Below are positions 15,630 to 23,890 of a stretch of DNA of 31,080 nt, piece by piece. This stretch comes from Longivirga sp036510975 (GTDB lineage: Bacteria > Actinomycetota > Actinomycetes > S36-B12 > CAIYMF01). The translations under genes were made by a program, and so were the position numbers. Where the stretch lies: contig DATCCY010000106.1 in the NCBI GenBank assembly GCA_036510975.1, forward strand, positions 1-31,080, in the 5' to 3' direction. The notes under the pieces are model-generated. The model made no database searches. It worked only from the letters and a program-made list of their open reading frames with translations, and had not been told where the DNA came from. The number at the start of each line of letters is the position of its first letter. The stretch's first letter is position 1.

Positions 15630-16457
15630 GGTCACCGTCGCCGGTCGCCAGCCGGGGTTGCCCAGGACGTAGCCGACCCGGTCGCGGAAGCGCGACGCGT
15701 GCCGCACGTCGTGGCCCATCGAGTACCACTCGTGGAACGCCACCCGGAACGGATTGAACGTGGTGAGCTGCTTCGTGATGCCGTAGCGGGGACGCTCGAC
15801 CTCGGGCTCGAACGTGCCGAACAACCGGTCCCAGATGATGAGGATGCCGGCGTAGTTCTTGTCGAGGTACTGGTTGTTGACACCGTGGTGCACGCGGTGG
15901 TGCGACGGCGTGTTCATCACGAGCTCGACGGGTCGTGGGAGCAGGTGGACACGCTCGGTGTGCAGGAAGAACTGGTAGATCAGGCTGATCGACTGCTGCA
16001 GGTAGATCGCCCACACCGGGAAGCCCGCGAGGGCGAGGGGCACCCAGAAGACGAAGGTGCCCAGGCCCGTCCACTCCTGGCGCAGGGCGGTCGAGAGGTT
16101 GTAGCGCTGGCTCGAGTGGTGCTGCACGTGACTGGCCCAGAACAGGCGCACGCGGTGACTCGCCCGGTGGAAGCAGTAGTAGCAGAGGTCCTCGGCGAAC
16201 AGCAGCGCCACCCAGGCCCACGGGGAGCGCATGTCGATGCGGAACGGCGAGACGGCGTACGCCGCCGACAGGCCCAGCAGCGCGAACACGTCCCAGAGAA
16301 GCCCCCACACGCGGCTGCCGAGGCCCATGGACAGGCTCGTGACGGTGTCGCGCAGCTCGTACCCGAGCTCGTCGTCCTCGGGTCGCAGGCGGTAGGAGAC
16401 CGCCTCCACCACGAGGAAGAGGATGAACATCGGGATCGCGATGAAGATGATCGTCAC
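15618..16457 (-). CDS. Sterol desaturase / fatty-acid hydroxylase family membrane protein
   Basis: A 279-residue membrane di-iron oxygenase-type protein. The His clusters expected of the family are present: HRASH (97-101), HVQHH (110-114) and SHHRVHHG (185-192), with further His at 166 and 171. Hydrophobic segments occur at about 3-19, 52-70, 82-95 and 132-165. The family hydroxylates or desaturates lipids or alkyl chains; the substrate here is unknown. GTG 16457 has AAGGAG 9 nt upstream, so it is preferred over the open frame extending to 16622. It overlaps the GNAT gene tail to tail. Confidence 0.88.
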   Translation of the reverse strand: MTIIFIAIPMFILFLVVEAVSYRLRPEDDELGYELRDTVTSLSMGLGSRVWGLLWDVFALLGLSAAYAVSPFRIDMRSPWAWVALLFAEDLCYYCFHRASHRVRLFWASHVQHHSSQRYNLSTALRQEWTGLGTFVFWVPLALAGFPVWAIYLQQSISLIYQFFLHTERVHLLPRPVELVMNTPSHHRVHHGVNNQYLDKNYAGILIIWDRLFGTFEPEVERPRYGITKQLTTFNPFRVAFHEWYSMGHDVRHASRFRDRVGYVLGNPGWRPATVTSAA

Positions 16458-16548
16458 GCGGGCGTGCTCCTTCTGGCCGGACCCGGGGGTGGCGACAGTG
16501 TGCCCCGCCGAGCCGCCGGATGCGCGGCCCGTGACCTGATCGTGGCGA

Positions 16549-18252
16549 TCAGAGGCCCAGCTCCGCGGCCATGCCGACCGTGAGCTCGCGGAGCCGGTGC
16601 TCCGCGACGAGCCGCGCGGCATCGACGTCGGCCGATGCGGGGGTGCCCTCGCTGGTCACCGGGACCACGACCTCGAGGTAGCACTTCAGCTTGGGCTCCG
16701 TGCCGCTCGGCCGGACGATCACCCGCGTGTGCTCAGCGAGCCGCAGTCGTACGCCGTCGGTCGGCGGAAGGCCGTCGAGGCCGTCCGCGAGGTCCTCGAC
16801 GCTCTCGACCTCGAGCCCGGCGACCGACTCCGGCGGTGCGGCGCGCAGCCGTGCCATGGCGTCGCCGATGAGAGCGACGTCGTCGACCCGGACGGAGAGC
16901 TGGTCGGTGGCGTGCAGGCCGTGCTCGATCGCGAGGTCGTCGAGGACGTCGTGCACGGTGCGACCGGCGGCGCGCAGCACGGCCACCATCTCGACGACGC
17001 GGAGCGCGGCGCTGACACCGTCCTTGTCCGCGACCTGAGCCGGGTCCACGCAGTACCCCAGCGCCTCCTCGTAGCCGAACGCGAGGCCGGGGACGCGGCC
17101 GATCCACTTGAAGCCGGTGAGGGTCTCGCGGTGCTCGAGCCCGTACGACGCCGCCATCCGCGCGAGCAGCGACGAGGACACGATCGAGTTGGCGTAGACG
17201 CCGCGGGCACCGCGCTGGCGCAGCCACCAGCCGAGCAGCCAGCCCACCTCGTCACCGCGCAGCATGCGGTACGCCGGTCCGCCGTGGGCGCCGCGGTCGC
17301 GCGTCGGCACGGCGACCGCGCAGCGGTCGGCGTCAGGGTCGTTGGCGATCACGACGTCGGCGTCGCTCTCCACGCCCTCCTCGAGCGCGAGGTCCATCGC
17401 GCCCGGCTCCTCGGGGTTGGGGAAGGACACGGTCGGGAAGTCGGGGTCCGGACGGAACTGCGCCGCGACGACCCGGGGCGCGGGGTAGCCGGCCGCCTCG
17501 AGGGCGCGGAGCACGACGTCGCCGCCCACGCCGTGCATCGGTGTGTAGGCGATCGAGACCTCACGTGGTGCGTCCGCGGGGATCAGGGAGGCCACCGCCG
17601 CGAGGTATGCCGAGAGCACGCCGTCGTCGAGCCGCGCCCAGCCCGCGCCGCGCGGGACGTCGGCGACGGCGCCGACCGCGTCGATGCACGCGCTGATCTC
17701 GGCGTCGGACGGCGGCACGATCTGGGTGCCGTCGCCGAGGTAGACCTTGTAGCCGTTGTCCTGCGGCGGGTTGTGGCTGGCCGTCACCATCACGCCGGCC
17801 GCGCAGCCGAGGTGCCGGATCGCGAAGGCGAGCACGGGCGTCGGCAGCGGCCGCGGGAGCACGAGCGCGTGGATGCCGGCGCCCTCCATGACCTCCGCGG
17901 TGTCGCGTGCGAAGGCGTCGGACTTGTGGCGGGCGTCGTAGCCGACGACCACGCTCAGGGGGGCGGTGCCGTGCAGCGTGCGGAGGTGGGCGGCAAGACC
18001 TGCGGCGGCGCGGGTGACGACCGCGCGGTTCATCCGGTTCGGACCTGGCCCCAGGGCGCCGCGGAGCCCGGCCGTGCCGAACTCGAGTCGGCCCGCGAAG
18101 GCGTCGAGGAGCTCGGCGGCGGCCCCCTCGTCGCCGCTGCCGGCAGCGTCGAGGAGCCGGTCGAGCGCGGTGCGGGTGTCAGGGTCGGGATCGTCCGCGA
18201 GCCAGGCCTTCGCGCGGTCGAGGAGGGTCGGGTCCGTCGGCGACGTCGTCAC
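16549..18252 (-). CDS. Phosphohexomutase of PGM2 type, probable phosphopentomutase
   Basis: A 567-residue alpha-D-phosphohexomutase. The phosphoserine is in VTASHNPPQDNGYKVY (Ser about 159), the metal loop is ANDPDADR (303-310), and the C-terminal phosphate-binding RPSGTEPK is near 516. FGTAGLRG near the N-terminus and DFPTVSFPNPEEPGAMDLA are features I associate with the PGM2/PgcA branch, which includes phosphopentomutases. Databases would often label it phosphomannomutase. GTG 18252 overlaps the PNP stop by 4 bp. That coupling favours conversion of ribose 1-phosphate or deoxyribose 1-phosphate to the 5-phosphates, feeding DeoC and pentose metabolism. I see no separate DeoB-type phosphopentomutase in the window. 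Confidence 0.9.
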   Translation of the reverse strand: MTTSPTDPTLLDRAKAWLADDPDPDTRTALDRLLDAAGSGDEGAAAELLDAFAGRLEFGTAGLRGALGPGPNRMNRAVVTRAAAGLAAHLRTLHGTAPLSVVVGYDARHKSDAFARDTAEVMEGAGIHALVLPRPLPTPVLAFAIRHLGCAAGVMVTASHNPPQDNGYKVYLGDGTQIVPPSDAEISACIDAVGAVADVPRGAGWARLDDGVLSAYLAAVASLIPADAPREVSIAYTPMHGVGGDVVLRALEAAGYPAPRVVAAQFRPDPDFPTVSFPNPEEPGAMDLALEEGVESDADVVIANDPDADRCAVAVPTRDRGAHGGPAYRMLRGDEVGWLLGWWLRQRGARGVYANSIVSSSLLARMAASYGLEHRETLTGFKWIGRVPGLAFGYEEALGYCVDPAQVADKDGVSAALRVVEMVAVLRAAGRTVHDVLDDLAIEHGLHATDQLSVRVDDVALIGDAMARLRAAPPESVAGLEVESVEDLADGLDGLPPTDGVRLRLAEHTRVIVRPSGTEPKLKCYLEVVVPVTSEGTPASADVDAARLVAEHRLRELTVGMAAELGL

Positions 18253-19067
18253 AGCGCCCGCACCACCTGGGCGAGCAGACGACCCATGCGCTCGGCGGCG
18301 GCGCGACCGGCCTCGAGGACCTCCTCGTGGTTGAGCGGCTCGCCCGTCATGCCGGCCGCGAGGTTGGTGACCAGCGAGAGCCCGAGGATCTCCAGGCCCG
18401 CCTCGCGCGCGGCGATCGCCTCGAGCCCGGTCGACATCCCGACGAGGTCGGCGCCGATGATCCCGGCCATCCGCACCTCGGCAGGGGTCTCGTACTGCGG
18501 CCCGCGAAACTGCGCGTAGACGCCCTCGGGGAGGTCGGGCTCCAGCTCGCGGCACAGCGTGCGCAGCCGCGCGGAGTAGAGGTCGGTGAGGTCGATGAAC
18601 GTCGCGCCGCGCAGCGGTGACGCCCCGGTGAGGTTGATGTGGTCGCTGATGAGGACCGGCGTGCCCGGCGTCCAGGACGGGTTCAGGCCGCCGCAGCCGT
18701 TGGTGAGGACGACGACCCGGGCGCCCGCGGCCGCGGCCGTGCGCACGCCGTGCGCGACCGCCTCGACGCCGCGCTGCTCGTAGAGGTGCGTGCGGCCGAG
18801 GAACACGAGCGCCTTCGTGCCGCCGGCGTCGATGCTGCGCACCCGACCCGCGTGACCCGCGACCGCAGGCGGCGCGAAGTGCGGCAGGTCGGTGACCGAC
18901 AGGTCCGCCACAGTCTCCCCGATGAGGTCGGCCGCGGGCACCCACCCGGAGCCGAGCACGAGCGCGACGTCGTGCCGCTCCACGCCCGTGAGGCTCGCGA
19001 GCGCCGCCGCTGCTGCGGCTGCTGCTGCGGTGGGGTCGGACAGGAGGAGGTCGGGGGAGTCGGTCAC
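18249..19067 (-). CDS. punA: Purine nucleoside phosphorylase (trimeric class)
   Basis: Cleaves purine (deoxy)nucleosides with phosphate to base and (deoxy)ribose 1-phosphate. The 272-residue length and motifs fit the trimeric, mammalian-like class: LGSGW (38-42), the phosphate-binding GHAGR (71-75), GRTHLYE (91-97), TNGCGGLN (122-129), GPQYETPAE (189-197), VGMST (209-213) and the base-binding Asn in LVTN near 235. A run of nine alanines (14-22) from GC-rich codons lies in the N-terminal helix. GTG 19067 is supported by a -10 box 7 nt upstream, and the transcript looks leaderless. The mutase gene overlaps its stop. Confidence 0.95.
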   Translation of the reverse strand: MTDSPDLLLSDPTAAAAAAAAALASLTGVERHDVALVLGSGWVPAADLIGETVADLSVTDLPHFAPPAVAGHAGRVRSIDAGGTKALVFLGRTHLYEQRGVEAVAHGVRTAAAAGARVVVLTNGCGGLNPSWTPGTPVLISDHINLTGASPLRGATFIDLTDLYSARLRTLCRELEPDLPEGVYAQFRGPQYETPAEVRMAGIIGADLVGMSTGLEAIAAREAGLEILGLSLVTNLAAGMTGEPLNHEEVLEAGRAAAERMGRLLAQVVRAL

Positions 19068-19080
19068 GCGCCAGACGCTA
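19065..19080 (-). promoter_or_regulatory. -10 box and leaderless start of punA
   Basis: Minus strand: TAGCGT (19080-19075), 7 nt, then GTG 19067. The same hexamer precedes the TPM and MOSC gene starts in this window. Confidence 0.6.
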
Positions 19081-19188
19081 TCGACCCCGGGCTCCGTGAG
19101 TCAGCGGATGGGTCGCGAGGCGTGGCGTCAGCGCTCGTGGCACCTCGCGCGGGCGCCACGTCACGGGGGACGGCGTAGGGCGGCGGGC

Positions 19189-19644
19189 TCAGCCGACGCT
19201 GCGGCAGGGGCGCTCGCGCAGGGCGACCACGTAGTCGTCGGGTGCGCCGGCGGCCTCGGCCGCGTCGGCGATGATGCCGAGGTAGCGCGCGCTGGGCAGG
19301 CCGCCCTCGTAGTCGTCGAGGACGTAGAGCCAGGCGGTGACGTCACCCTCGAGCGTGGCGACGCGGACCCGGATCTTCGCGTACAGGCCCAGGTCGCTGC
19401 CCTCCCACTCGTCGAGGGCGTCCTCGTCGGGCTCCGAGATGTCGTAGAGCGCGACGAAGACCTGGCTGGCCGGGTCGGGGTCCTCCACGACGGTCGCCAG
19501 GGCGCCCTCCCACCCGAGGTCCTCGCCGCCGAAGGTCAGCCGCCAGCCCTGGAGCCAGCCCGTGCCGCGTCCGGGGGAGTGGGGTGCGCGCAGCAGCATC
19601 TGGAGCGGGTCCATGTTGCTGCCGTACGCGGCGTACAGGGTCAC
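19189..19644 (-). CDS. Gamma-glutamylcyclotransferase-like (AIG2/GGCT fold) protein
   Basis: A 151-residue protein that starts with the family hallmark YAAYGSNM, the nucleotide- or glutamyl-binding YGSN turn (residues 7-10). FGGEDLGWEGALATVVED and LDEWEG follow, matching the barrel strands and the region that carries the catalytic Glu in GGCT-like enzymes. The family cleaves gamma-glutamyl amines or dipeptides to 5-oxoproline, but bacterial members are diverse and the substrate is unknown. GTG 19644 lies 6 nt after a -10 box, so the transcript is probably leaderless. It diverges from the lpdA-type gene; about 97 bp separate their starts. Confidence 0.85.
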   Translation of the reverse strand: MTLYAAYGSNMDPLQMLLRAPHSPGRGTGWLQGWRLTFGGEDLGWEGALATVVEDPDPASQVFVALYDISEPDEDALDEWEGSDLGLYAKIRVRVATLEGDVTAWLYVLDDYEGGLPSARYLGIIADAAEAAGAPDDYVVALRERPCRSVG

Positions 19645-19656
19645 GTGGTGAGGTTA
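19642..19656 (-). promoter_or_regulatory. -10 box and leaderless start of the GGCT-like gene
   Basis: Minus strand: TAACCT (19656-19651), 6 nt, then GTG 19644. No ribosome site is visible. Confidence 0.6.
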
Positions 19657-19741
19657 GCGAAAGGCTCGCCGCAGCGGTTCGAGGCTCGGCTCGGGCTCGT
19701 CGCGCACCCCGGGCGCGGTGGGGTGCGGAATGATGGCGGCC

Positions 19742-21133
19742 ATGACGCGCGTGGTGATCGTCGGTGGTGGCCCGGGAGGCTACGAGGCGGCGCTGGTCGC
19801 CGCGCAGCTCGGCGCCGAGGTGACCGTCGTCGACCGCGACGGCCTCGGTGGCTCGTGCGTGCTCACCGACTGCGTCCCGAGCAAGACCCTCATCGCCACG
19901 GCCGAGGTCATGACCCTCGCCGCCGACAGCGGCGAGCTCGGCGTGCGGATCGCCGCCGAGCGCCCCGCCCCCGGTCTGGTCACCGTGGACCTCCGGCAGG
20001 TCAACGAGCGGGTCAGGCGTCTCGCCGCGGCACAGTCCGACGACATCCAGGCCCGCCTCGAGCGCGAGGGTGTCCGGGTCGTCCGCGCGCGGGGCAGCCT
20101 CGACGGGCCCGCGCGGGTGGTCGCGACGGCGGAGGACGGCAGCACCTCGGCGCACGACGCGGACGCCGTGCTCGTCGCCACCGGTGCCCGCCCGCGCGTG
20201 GTCCCGGGCGCCGAGCCCGACGGCGGGCGGATCCTCACCTGGGAGCAGGTCTACGACCTCGACGTCCTCCCCGAGAGGCTGGTCGTGGTCGGCTCGGGCG
20301 TCACGGGTGCGGAGTTCGCGTCGGCCTACAACGCCCTGGGGTCCGAGGTCGTCCTGGTCTCCTCGCGCGAGCACGTCCTGCCCGGCGAGGACGCCGACGC
20401 CGCGCAGGTGCTCGAGGACGTGTTCCGTCGTCGTGGCATGCAGGTGCTCGGACGCTCGCGCGCCGTGGCTGCGGTCCGCGCGGGCGACGGCGTGGTCGTG
20501 ACGCTGTCGGACGGCACGACGATCGAGGGGTCGCACTGCCTGATGGCCGTCGGCTCGATCCCCAACACCGAGGGCGTCGGTCTGGTGGAGTCCGGCGTAC
20601 GGCTCACCGACTCCGGCTACATCGAGGTCGACCGGGTCTCGCGCACGTCGGCGCGCGGGGTCTACGCGGCCGGCGACGTCACCGGCGTCTTCATGCTCGC
20701 CTCCGTCGCCGCCATGCAGGGCCGAATCGCCATGAGGCACGTGCTCGGTGACGCCGTGGCGCCGCTCGACCTGCGCAGCGTCTCGAGCAACGTCTTCACC
20801 GACCCCGAGATCGCGACGATCGGCATCACGCAGGCGCAAGCCGACGCCGAGCCCGACGACGTCCGCAGCATCAAGCTGCCGCTCGCGACGAACGCGCGGG
20901 CGAAGATGCAGGGCCTGCACGACGGCTTCGTGAAGCTGTTCGCGCGGCCGGGGACGGGCATCGTCGTCGGCGGCGTCGTCGTCGCGCCGAAGGCCAGCGA
21001 GCTGATCTACCCGATCGCCCTCGGCGTCGGCCAGCGGCTCACCGTGGACGAGGTGGCCGCGACCTTCACCGTCTACCCGTCGCTCACCGGCTCGATCGCG
21101 GAAGCCGCGCGCCAGCTCCACACGCCGGACTGA
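19742..21133 (+). CDS. lpdA: LpdA-type flavoprotein, NAD(P)H-quinone dehydrogenase
   Basis: A 463-residue FAD/NAD(P) disulfide-reductase-fold protein. The FAD dinucleotide loop GGGPGG is at 8-13, the second nucleotide loop VGSGVTGAEF near 182, and the FAD-contacting YAAGDVTG near 310. A C-x4-C pair (Cys39 and Cys44) is present in GGSCVLTDCVPSK. The C-terminal His-Glu dyad of true lipoamide dehydrogenases is missing; the chain reads VYPSLTGSIAEAARQL there. This pattern resembles mycobacterial LpdA (Rv3303c), which is reported to reduce quinones rather than lipoamide. ATG 19742 is favoured over upstream ATGs because family members start MTRxVIxGGGP. AATGAT (19729-19734) lies 7 nt upstream and may be a -10 box for a leaderless transcript. 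Confidence 0.9.
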   Translation: MTRVVIVGGGPGGYEAALVAAQLGAEVTVVDRDGLGGSCVLTDCVPSKTLIATAEVMTLAADSGELGVRIAAERPAPGLVTVDLRQVNERVRRLAAAQSDDIQARLEREGVRVVRARGSLDGPARVVATAEDGSTSAHDADAVLVATGARPRVVPGAEPDGGRILTWEQVYDLDVLPERLVVVGSGVTGAEFASAYNALGSEVVLVSSREHVLPGEDADAAQVLEDVFRRRGMQVLGRSRAVAAVRAGDGVVVTLSDGTTIEGSHCLMAVGSIPNTEGVGLVESGVRLTDSGYIEVDRVSRTSARGVYAAGDVTGVFMLASVAAMQGRIAMRHVLGDAVAPLDLRSVSSNVFTDPEIATIGITQAQADAEPDDVRSIKLPLATNARAKMQGLHDGFVKLFARPGTGIVVGGVVVAPKASELIYPIALGVGQRLTVDEVAATFTVYPSLTGSIAEAARQLHTPD

Positions 21134-21145
21134 CGATGGCTGCCG

Positions 21146-22675
21146 TCAGCCCTTGATGCTGCGTTCCTCGCCGGCCCAGAAGTCCTGACGCAGCAGGAAC
21201 TTCTGCAGCTTCCCGGTGGCGGTCCGGGGGAGTGCGTCGCGGAACTCGACCCGCTTCGGGCACTTGTAGCCGGCCAGGTGGGTGCGGCAGTGGGCGATGA
21301 CCTGCTCGGCCGTGAGCTCCGTGCCGTCGGTGACGACCAGGGCGGTCACCGCCTCGCCCCACTTCTCGTCGGGCGTGCCGACGACCGCCACCTCGCGCAC
21401 ATGGGGGTGGCTCGCGAGGACGTCCTCCACCTCGATGGACGACACGTTCTCGCCGCCGGTGATGATGACGTCCTTCTTGCGGTCGCTGATCGTGAGGTAG
21501 CCGTCGTCGATCGTGCCGCCGTCGCCGGTGTGGAACCACCCTCCCTCGAGCGCCATGGCGCTCTGCTCAGGCTGCTCCCAGTACGACTCGAGCACCACGT
21601 TGCCCCGCGCCAGGATCTCCCCGAACTCGTCCACCCGGAGGTCGACGCCGAGGGCCGGGGTCCCGGCGCGGCCCAGCCTGCGCGCGCGCTCGTGCGGATC
21701 GAGGTCGTCCCACTCGGCGCGACGGCGGTTCACCGTGAGCAGGGGAGCGGTCTCGGTGAGGCCGTAGATCTGGATGAACTCCCAGCCGAGCTCGGTCTCG
21801 ATGCGCTCGATCGTGCGGGTCGGCGGCGGGGCCCCGGCCACGACGACGCGGACCCGGTCGCGGCCGGGGATGGGGCCGTCCCACGTGGCCGCGGCGTCGA
21901 GCACGGCGGCCAGTACCGCGGGAGCACCGCACAGCAGGGTGACGCCGTGCTCCTCGATGCGCCGCAGTATCTCGGCGCCGTCCACCTTGCGCAGCACGAT
22001 GTGACGACCGCCGACCCCGGTGACGGCGTAGGGCATCCCCCACCCGTTGGCGTGGAACATCGGCAGCGTGTGCAGCAGCACGTCGCGGTCGGAGACGGTT
22101 ACGTGCATCGCGAACGTCACCGCGTTGATCCACAGGTTGCGGTGGGTGAGCTGGACGCCCTTGGGACGCGCGGTGGTGCCCGAGGTGTAGTTGATCGTGG
22201 CCGTCGCGCCCTCGTCGCCCTGCCACGGGGCGCCGCTGCGGCCCTCGGGGAACAGGACGTCGTCGCTCTCGCCGATGACGAAGCGATGCTTGGCGGTCAC
22301 GCCGGCGAGCGAGTCGTCGAGCTCGGGGTCGACGATCAGGACGTCGGAGCCGCTGTGCTCGACGATGTACTCCACCTCGGGAGCGGCGAGCCGGAAGTTG
22401 ACCGGCACGAGGACGCGGCCGGATCCCGAGACGCCGTAGAAGCTCGTCAGCAGCCGCGCCGCGTTGTGCGACACGACCGCGACCCGGCCGCCCACCGGGA
22501 CGCCGAGGTCATCGAGCCCGGCCGCCTGCGCCCGCGCCCGCGCGGCGAGCTCGCGGTAGGTCAGCGCGCCCCAGGACGCCGCGGGCTGGTCCGGCTCGTC
22601 GACCACCGCGACGCGGTCCGGGTAGACCGTCTCGGCCCGACCCAGGAAGTCGTTGACGGTGAGGGGAACCAGCAC
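21146..22675 (-). CDS. AMP-binding acyl-CoA synthetase
   Basis: A 509-residue adenylate-forming enzyme that activates a carboxylic acid to acyl-AMP and then acyl-CoA. The ATP-binding A3 motif YTSGTTARPKG is at about 163-173, the A5 motif YGLTETAP near 296, WFHTGDGGTIDDG with the ribose-contacting Asp near 400, the hinge DRKKDVIITGGEN just after, and the catalytic Lys in PRTATGKLQK near the C-terminus. This is the medium/long-chain or aryl-acid class; the exact substrate is unknown. GTG 22675 has GAAGG 10 nt upstream. A TAGCGT box (22715-22710) overlaps the other possible GTG at 22711, so transcription should begin downstream of that codon, which supports 22675. It ends 12 bp from the convergent lpdA gene. 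Confidence 0.9.
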   Translation of the reverse strand: MLVPLTVNDFLGRAETVYPDRVAVVDEPDQPAASWGALTYRELAARARAQAAGLDDLGVPVGGRVAVVSHNAARLLTSFYGVSGSGRVLVPVNFRLAAPEVEYIVEHSGSDVLIVDPELDDSLAGVTAKHRFVIGESDDVLFPEGRSGAPWQGDEGATATINYTSGTTARPKGVQLTHRNLWINAVTFAMHVTVSDRDVLLHTLPMFHANGWGMPYAVTGVGGRHIVLRKVDGAEILRRIEEHGVTLLCGAPAVLAAVLDAAATWDGPIPGRDRVRVVVAGAPPPTRTIERIETELGWEFIQIYGLTETAPLLTVNRRRAEWDDLDPHERARRLGRAGTPALGVDLRVDEFGEILARGNVVLESYWEQPEQSAMALEGGWFHTGDGGTIDDGYLTISDRKKDVIITGGENVSSIEVEDVLASHPHVREVAVVGTPDEKWGEAVTALVVTDGTELTAEQVIAHCRTHLAGYKCPKRVEFRDALPRTATGKLQKFLLRQDFWAGEERSIKG

Positions 22676-22709
22676 GACGGGGCCGCCTTCGCTCGGTGAC
22701 GTTGCGGCC

Positions 22710-22715
22710 ACGCTA
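22710..22715 (-). promoter_or_regulatory. -10 box of the acyl-CoA synthetase gene
   Basis: Minus-strand TAGCGT at 22715-22710. Transcription would start near 22703, giving a leader of about 28 nt that contains a GAAGG ribosome site before GTG 22675. It uses the same hexamer as several leaderless promoters here, but with a leader. Confidence 0.45.
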
Positions 22716-22758
22716 GCCGTCCGGCGTCGCCGCGTCCGGCGGTCCCGAGGGAGCGGCG

Positions 22759-23820
22759 TCAGAGCCGCCGAGCGGCACCCGACGACGTCGAGATCCTCAG
22801 CCGGGACGTGTCGACCGCCTCGAACGCCGACGCCGGTACCCGGGCCAGGTCGCTCACCAGGGTCGAGGACCAGCGGGTGTCCGACGTCCCCTGGAAGAAC
22901 CACGGGCTGCCGTTGTCGGCGAGCACGAGCCCGTAGGTCTTCATCGCCCTCAGCACGACCTGCTCCTGCTTGCTGAACGACGAGATCGGGAAGGACGCCT
23001 TCAGGCGGAACCGCGCGCCCATGGGCGGGTAGGCATGGTTGCTCACCGACCCGGCGGAGTGGCGGGCCGGCCAGACGTAGGAGCGGTCGGTGACGTTGGT
23101 GGTGAAGCGGATCGCGTGGTCGACGTAGCCGGCGGCCACCTCGTCGTAGCGGAGCAGCCCCGGGAGGATCGGGAGGCCGGCCGCGTCGGCCGAGGTCCAG
23201 CCGGCCGGGCGCAGGGCGTCCGACGTCAGGGACCAGACCGCGCCGGAGCCGGCGTACCAGCCGGTGGCCGTGCGGTGGGTGTCCCAGGTCTCGAACAGCG
23301 TGCACGTGGCGGCGTCGACCACGATGGCGTGCCGGTCGCCGTCGGCGTTGCTGCCGCCCTCGATCTTCGTGGAGCTCGAGAGCGGGTAGCGCACGCGGTC
23401 GCTCTCGTCGGCGTAGCCGAAGGACACCGCCACCCGCGGTGCCTTGGTCACCACGGTGATCGGGATGCCGTAGGGGACCGGTTGGGCGCCGAACGCAGGC
23501 CCGAAGTCGGCGTGCAGCCTGCGGGTGGCGACCTGCATGTGCGAGAGCCACTGCGCCGACCGGGTGTTGACGGGCAGGCGCGAGACGTCCGCGTGCCACC
23601 AGCTGTCGGCGGGGAAGGCGCGGCAGCGCGTGCCGGGCAGGTACGCCGACGTCGGGGCGGTCGTGGCCGCGGGCGGCGCGACCCGTGGCGCCGCGCTCCC
23701 GGTGCCCGAGAGCGCGGGTGCTGACCAGGCGCTGCCGCCGCCGGCCACGGCCGTCGCGGAGAGGACCGCCGCGGCGAGCGCGGCGCAGCGACGAGACCGA
23801 CTTCGGGGGCGACCGCTCAC
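22759..23820 (-). CDS. Secreted protein of unknown function, 353 residues
   Basis: I do not recognise a characterised family. The N-terminus is a signal peptide: SGRPRSRSRRC (basic), AALAAAVLSATAVAGGG (hydrophobic), then SAWSAPA as a likely cleavage region near 30-36. The mature protein starts with a low-complexity Ala/Pro/Thr stretch to about 60, then a folded domain rich in aromatic residues with recognisable blocks such as DSWWHADVS, TLFETWDTHR, DHAIRFTTN and YVWPARHSAG. It has two Cys after the signal (about 66 and 173) that could form a disulfide. GTG 23820 has no strong ribosome site. The open frame extends upstream into the end of the next gene, which I regard as noise. It lies about 70 bp downstream of the TPM gene on the same strand and might share its transcript. 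Confidence 0.75.
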   Translation of the reverse strand: MSGRPRSRSRRCAALAAAVLSATAVAGGGSAWSAPALSGTGSAAPRVAPPAATTAPTSAYLPGTRCRAFPADSWWHADVSRLPVNTRSAQWLSHMQVATRRLHADFGPAFGAQPVPYGIPITVVTKAPRVAVSFGYADESDRVRYPLSSSTKIEGGSNADGDRHAIVVDAATCTLFETWDTHRTATGWYAGSGAVWSLTSDALRPAGWTSADAAGLPILPGLLRYDEVAAGYVDHAIRFTTNVTDRSYVWPARHSAGSVSNHAYPPMGARFRLKASFPISSFSKQEQVVLRAMKTYGLVLADNGSPWFFQGTSDTRWSSTLVSDLARVPASAFEAVDTSRLRISTSSGAARRL

Positions 23821-23890
23821 CTGGTGACCATCGGAGCGGACGGGGCGGGACCCGATGGGCCCTCCGGGTGGTGTGCGCGGCGCCGCACGG

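Noticed and set aside
19006..19033. GCC/GCT/GCG triplet run as a regulatory repeat
   Set aside because: It encodes the alanine run near the N-terminus of PNP, using mixed Ala codons.
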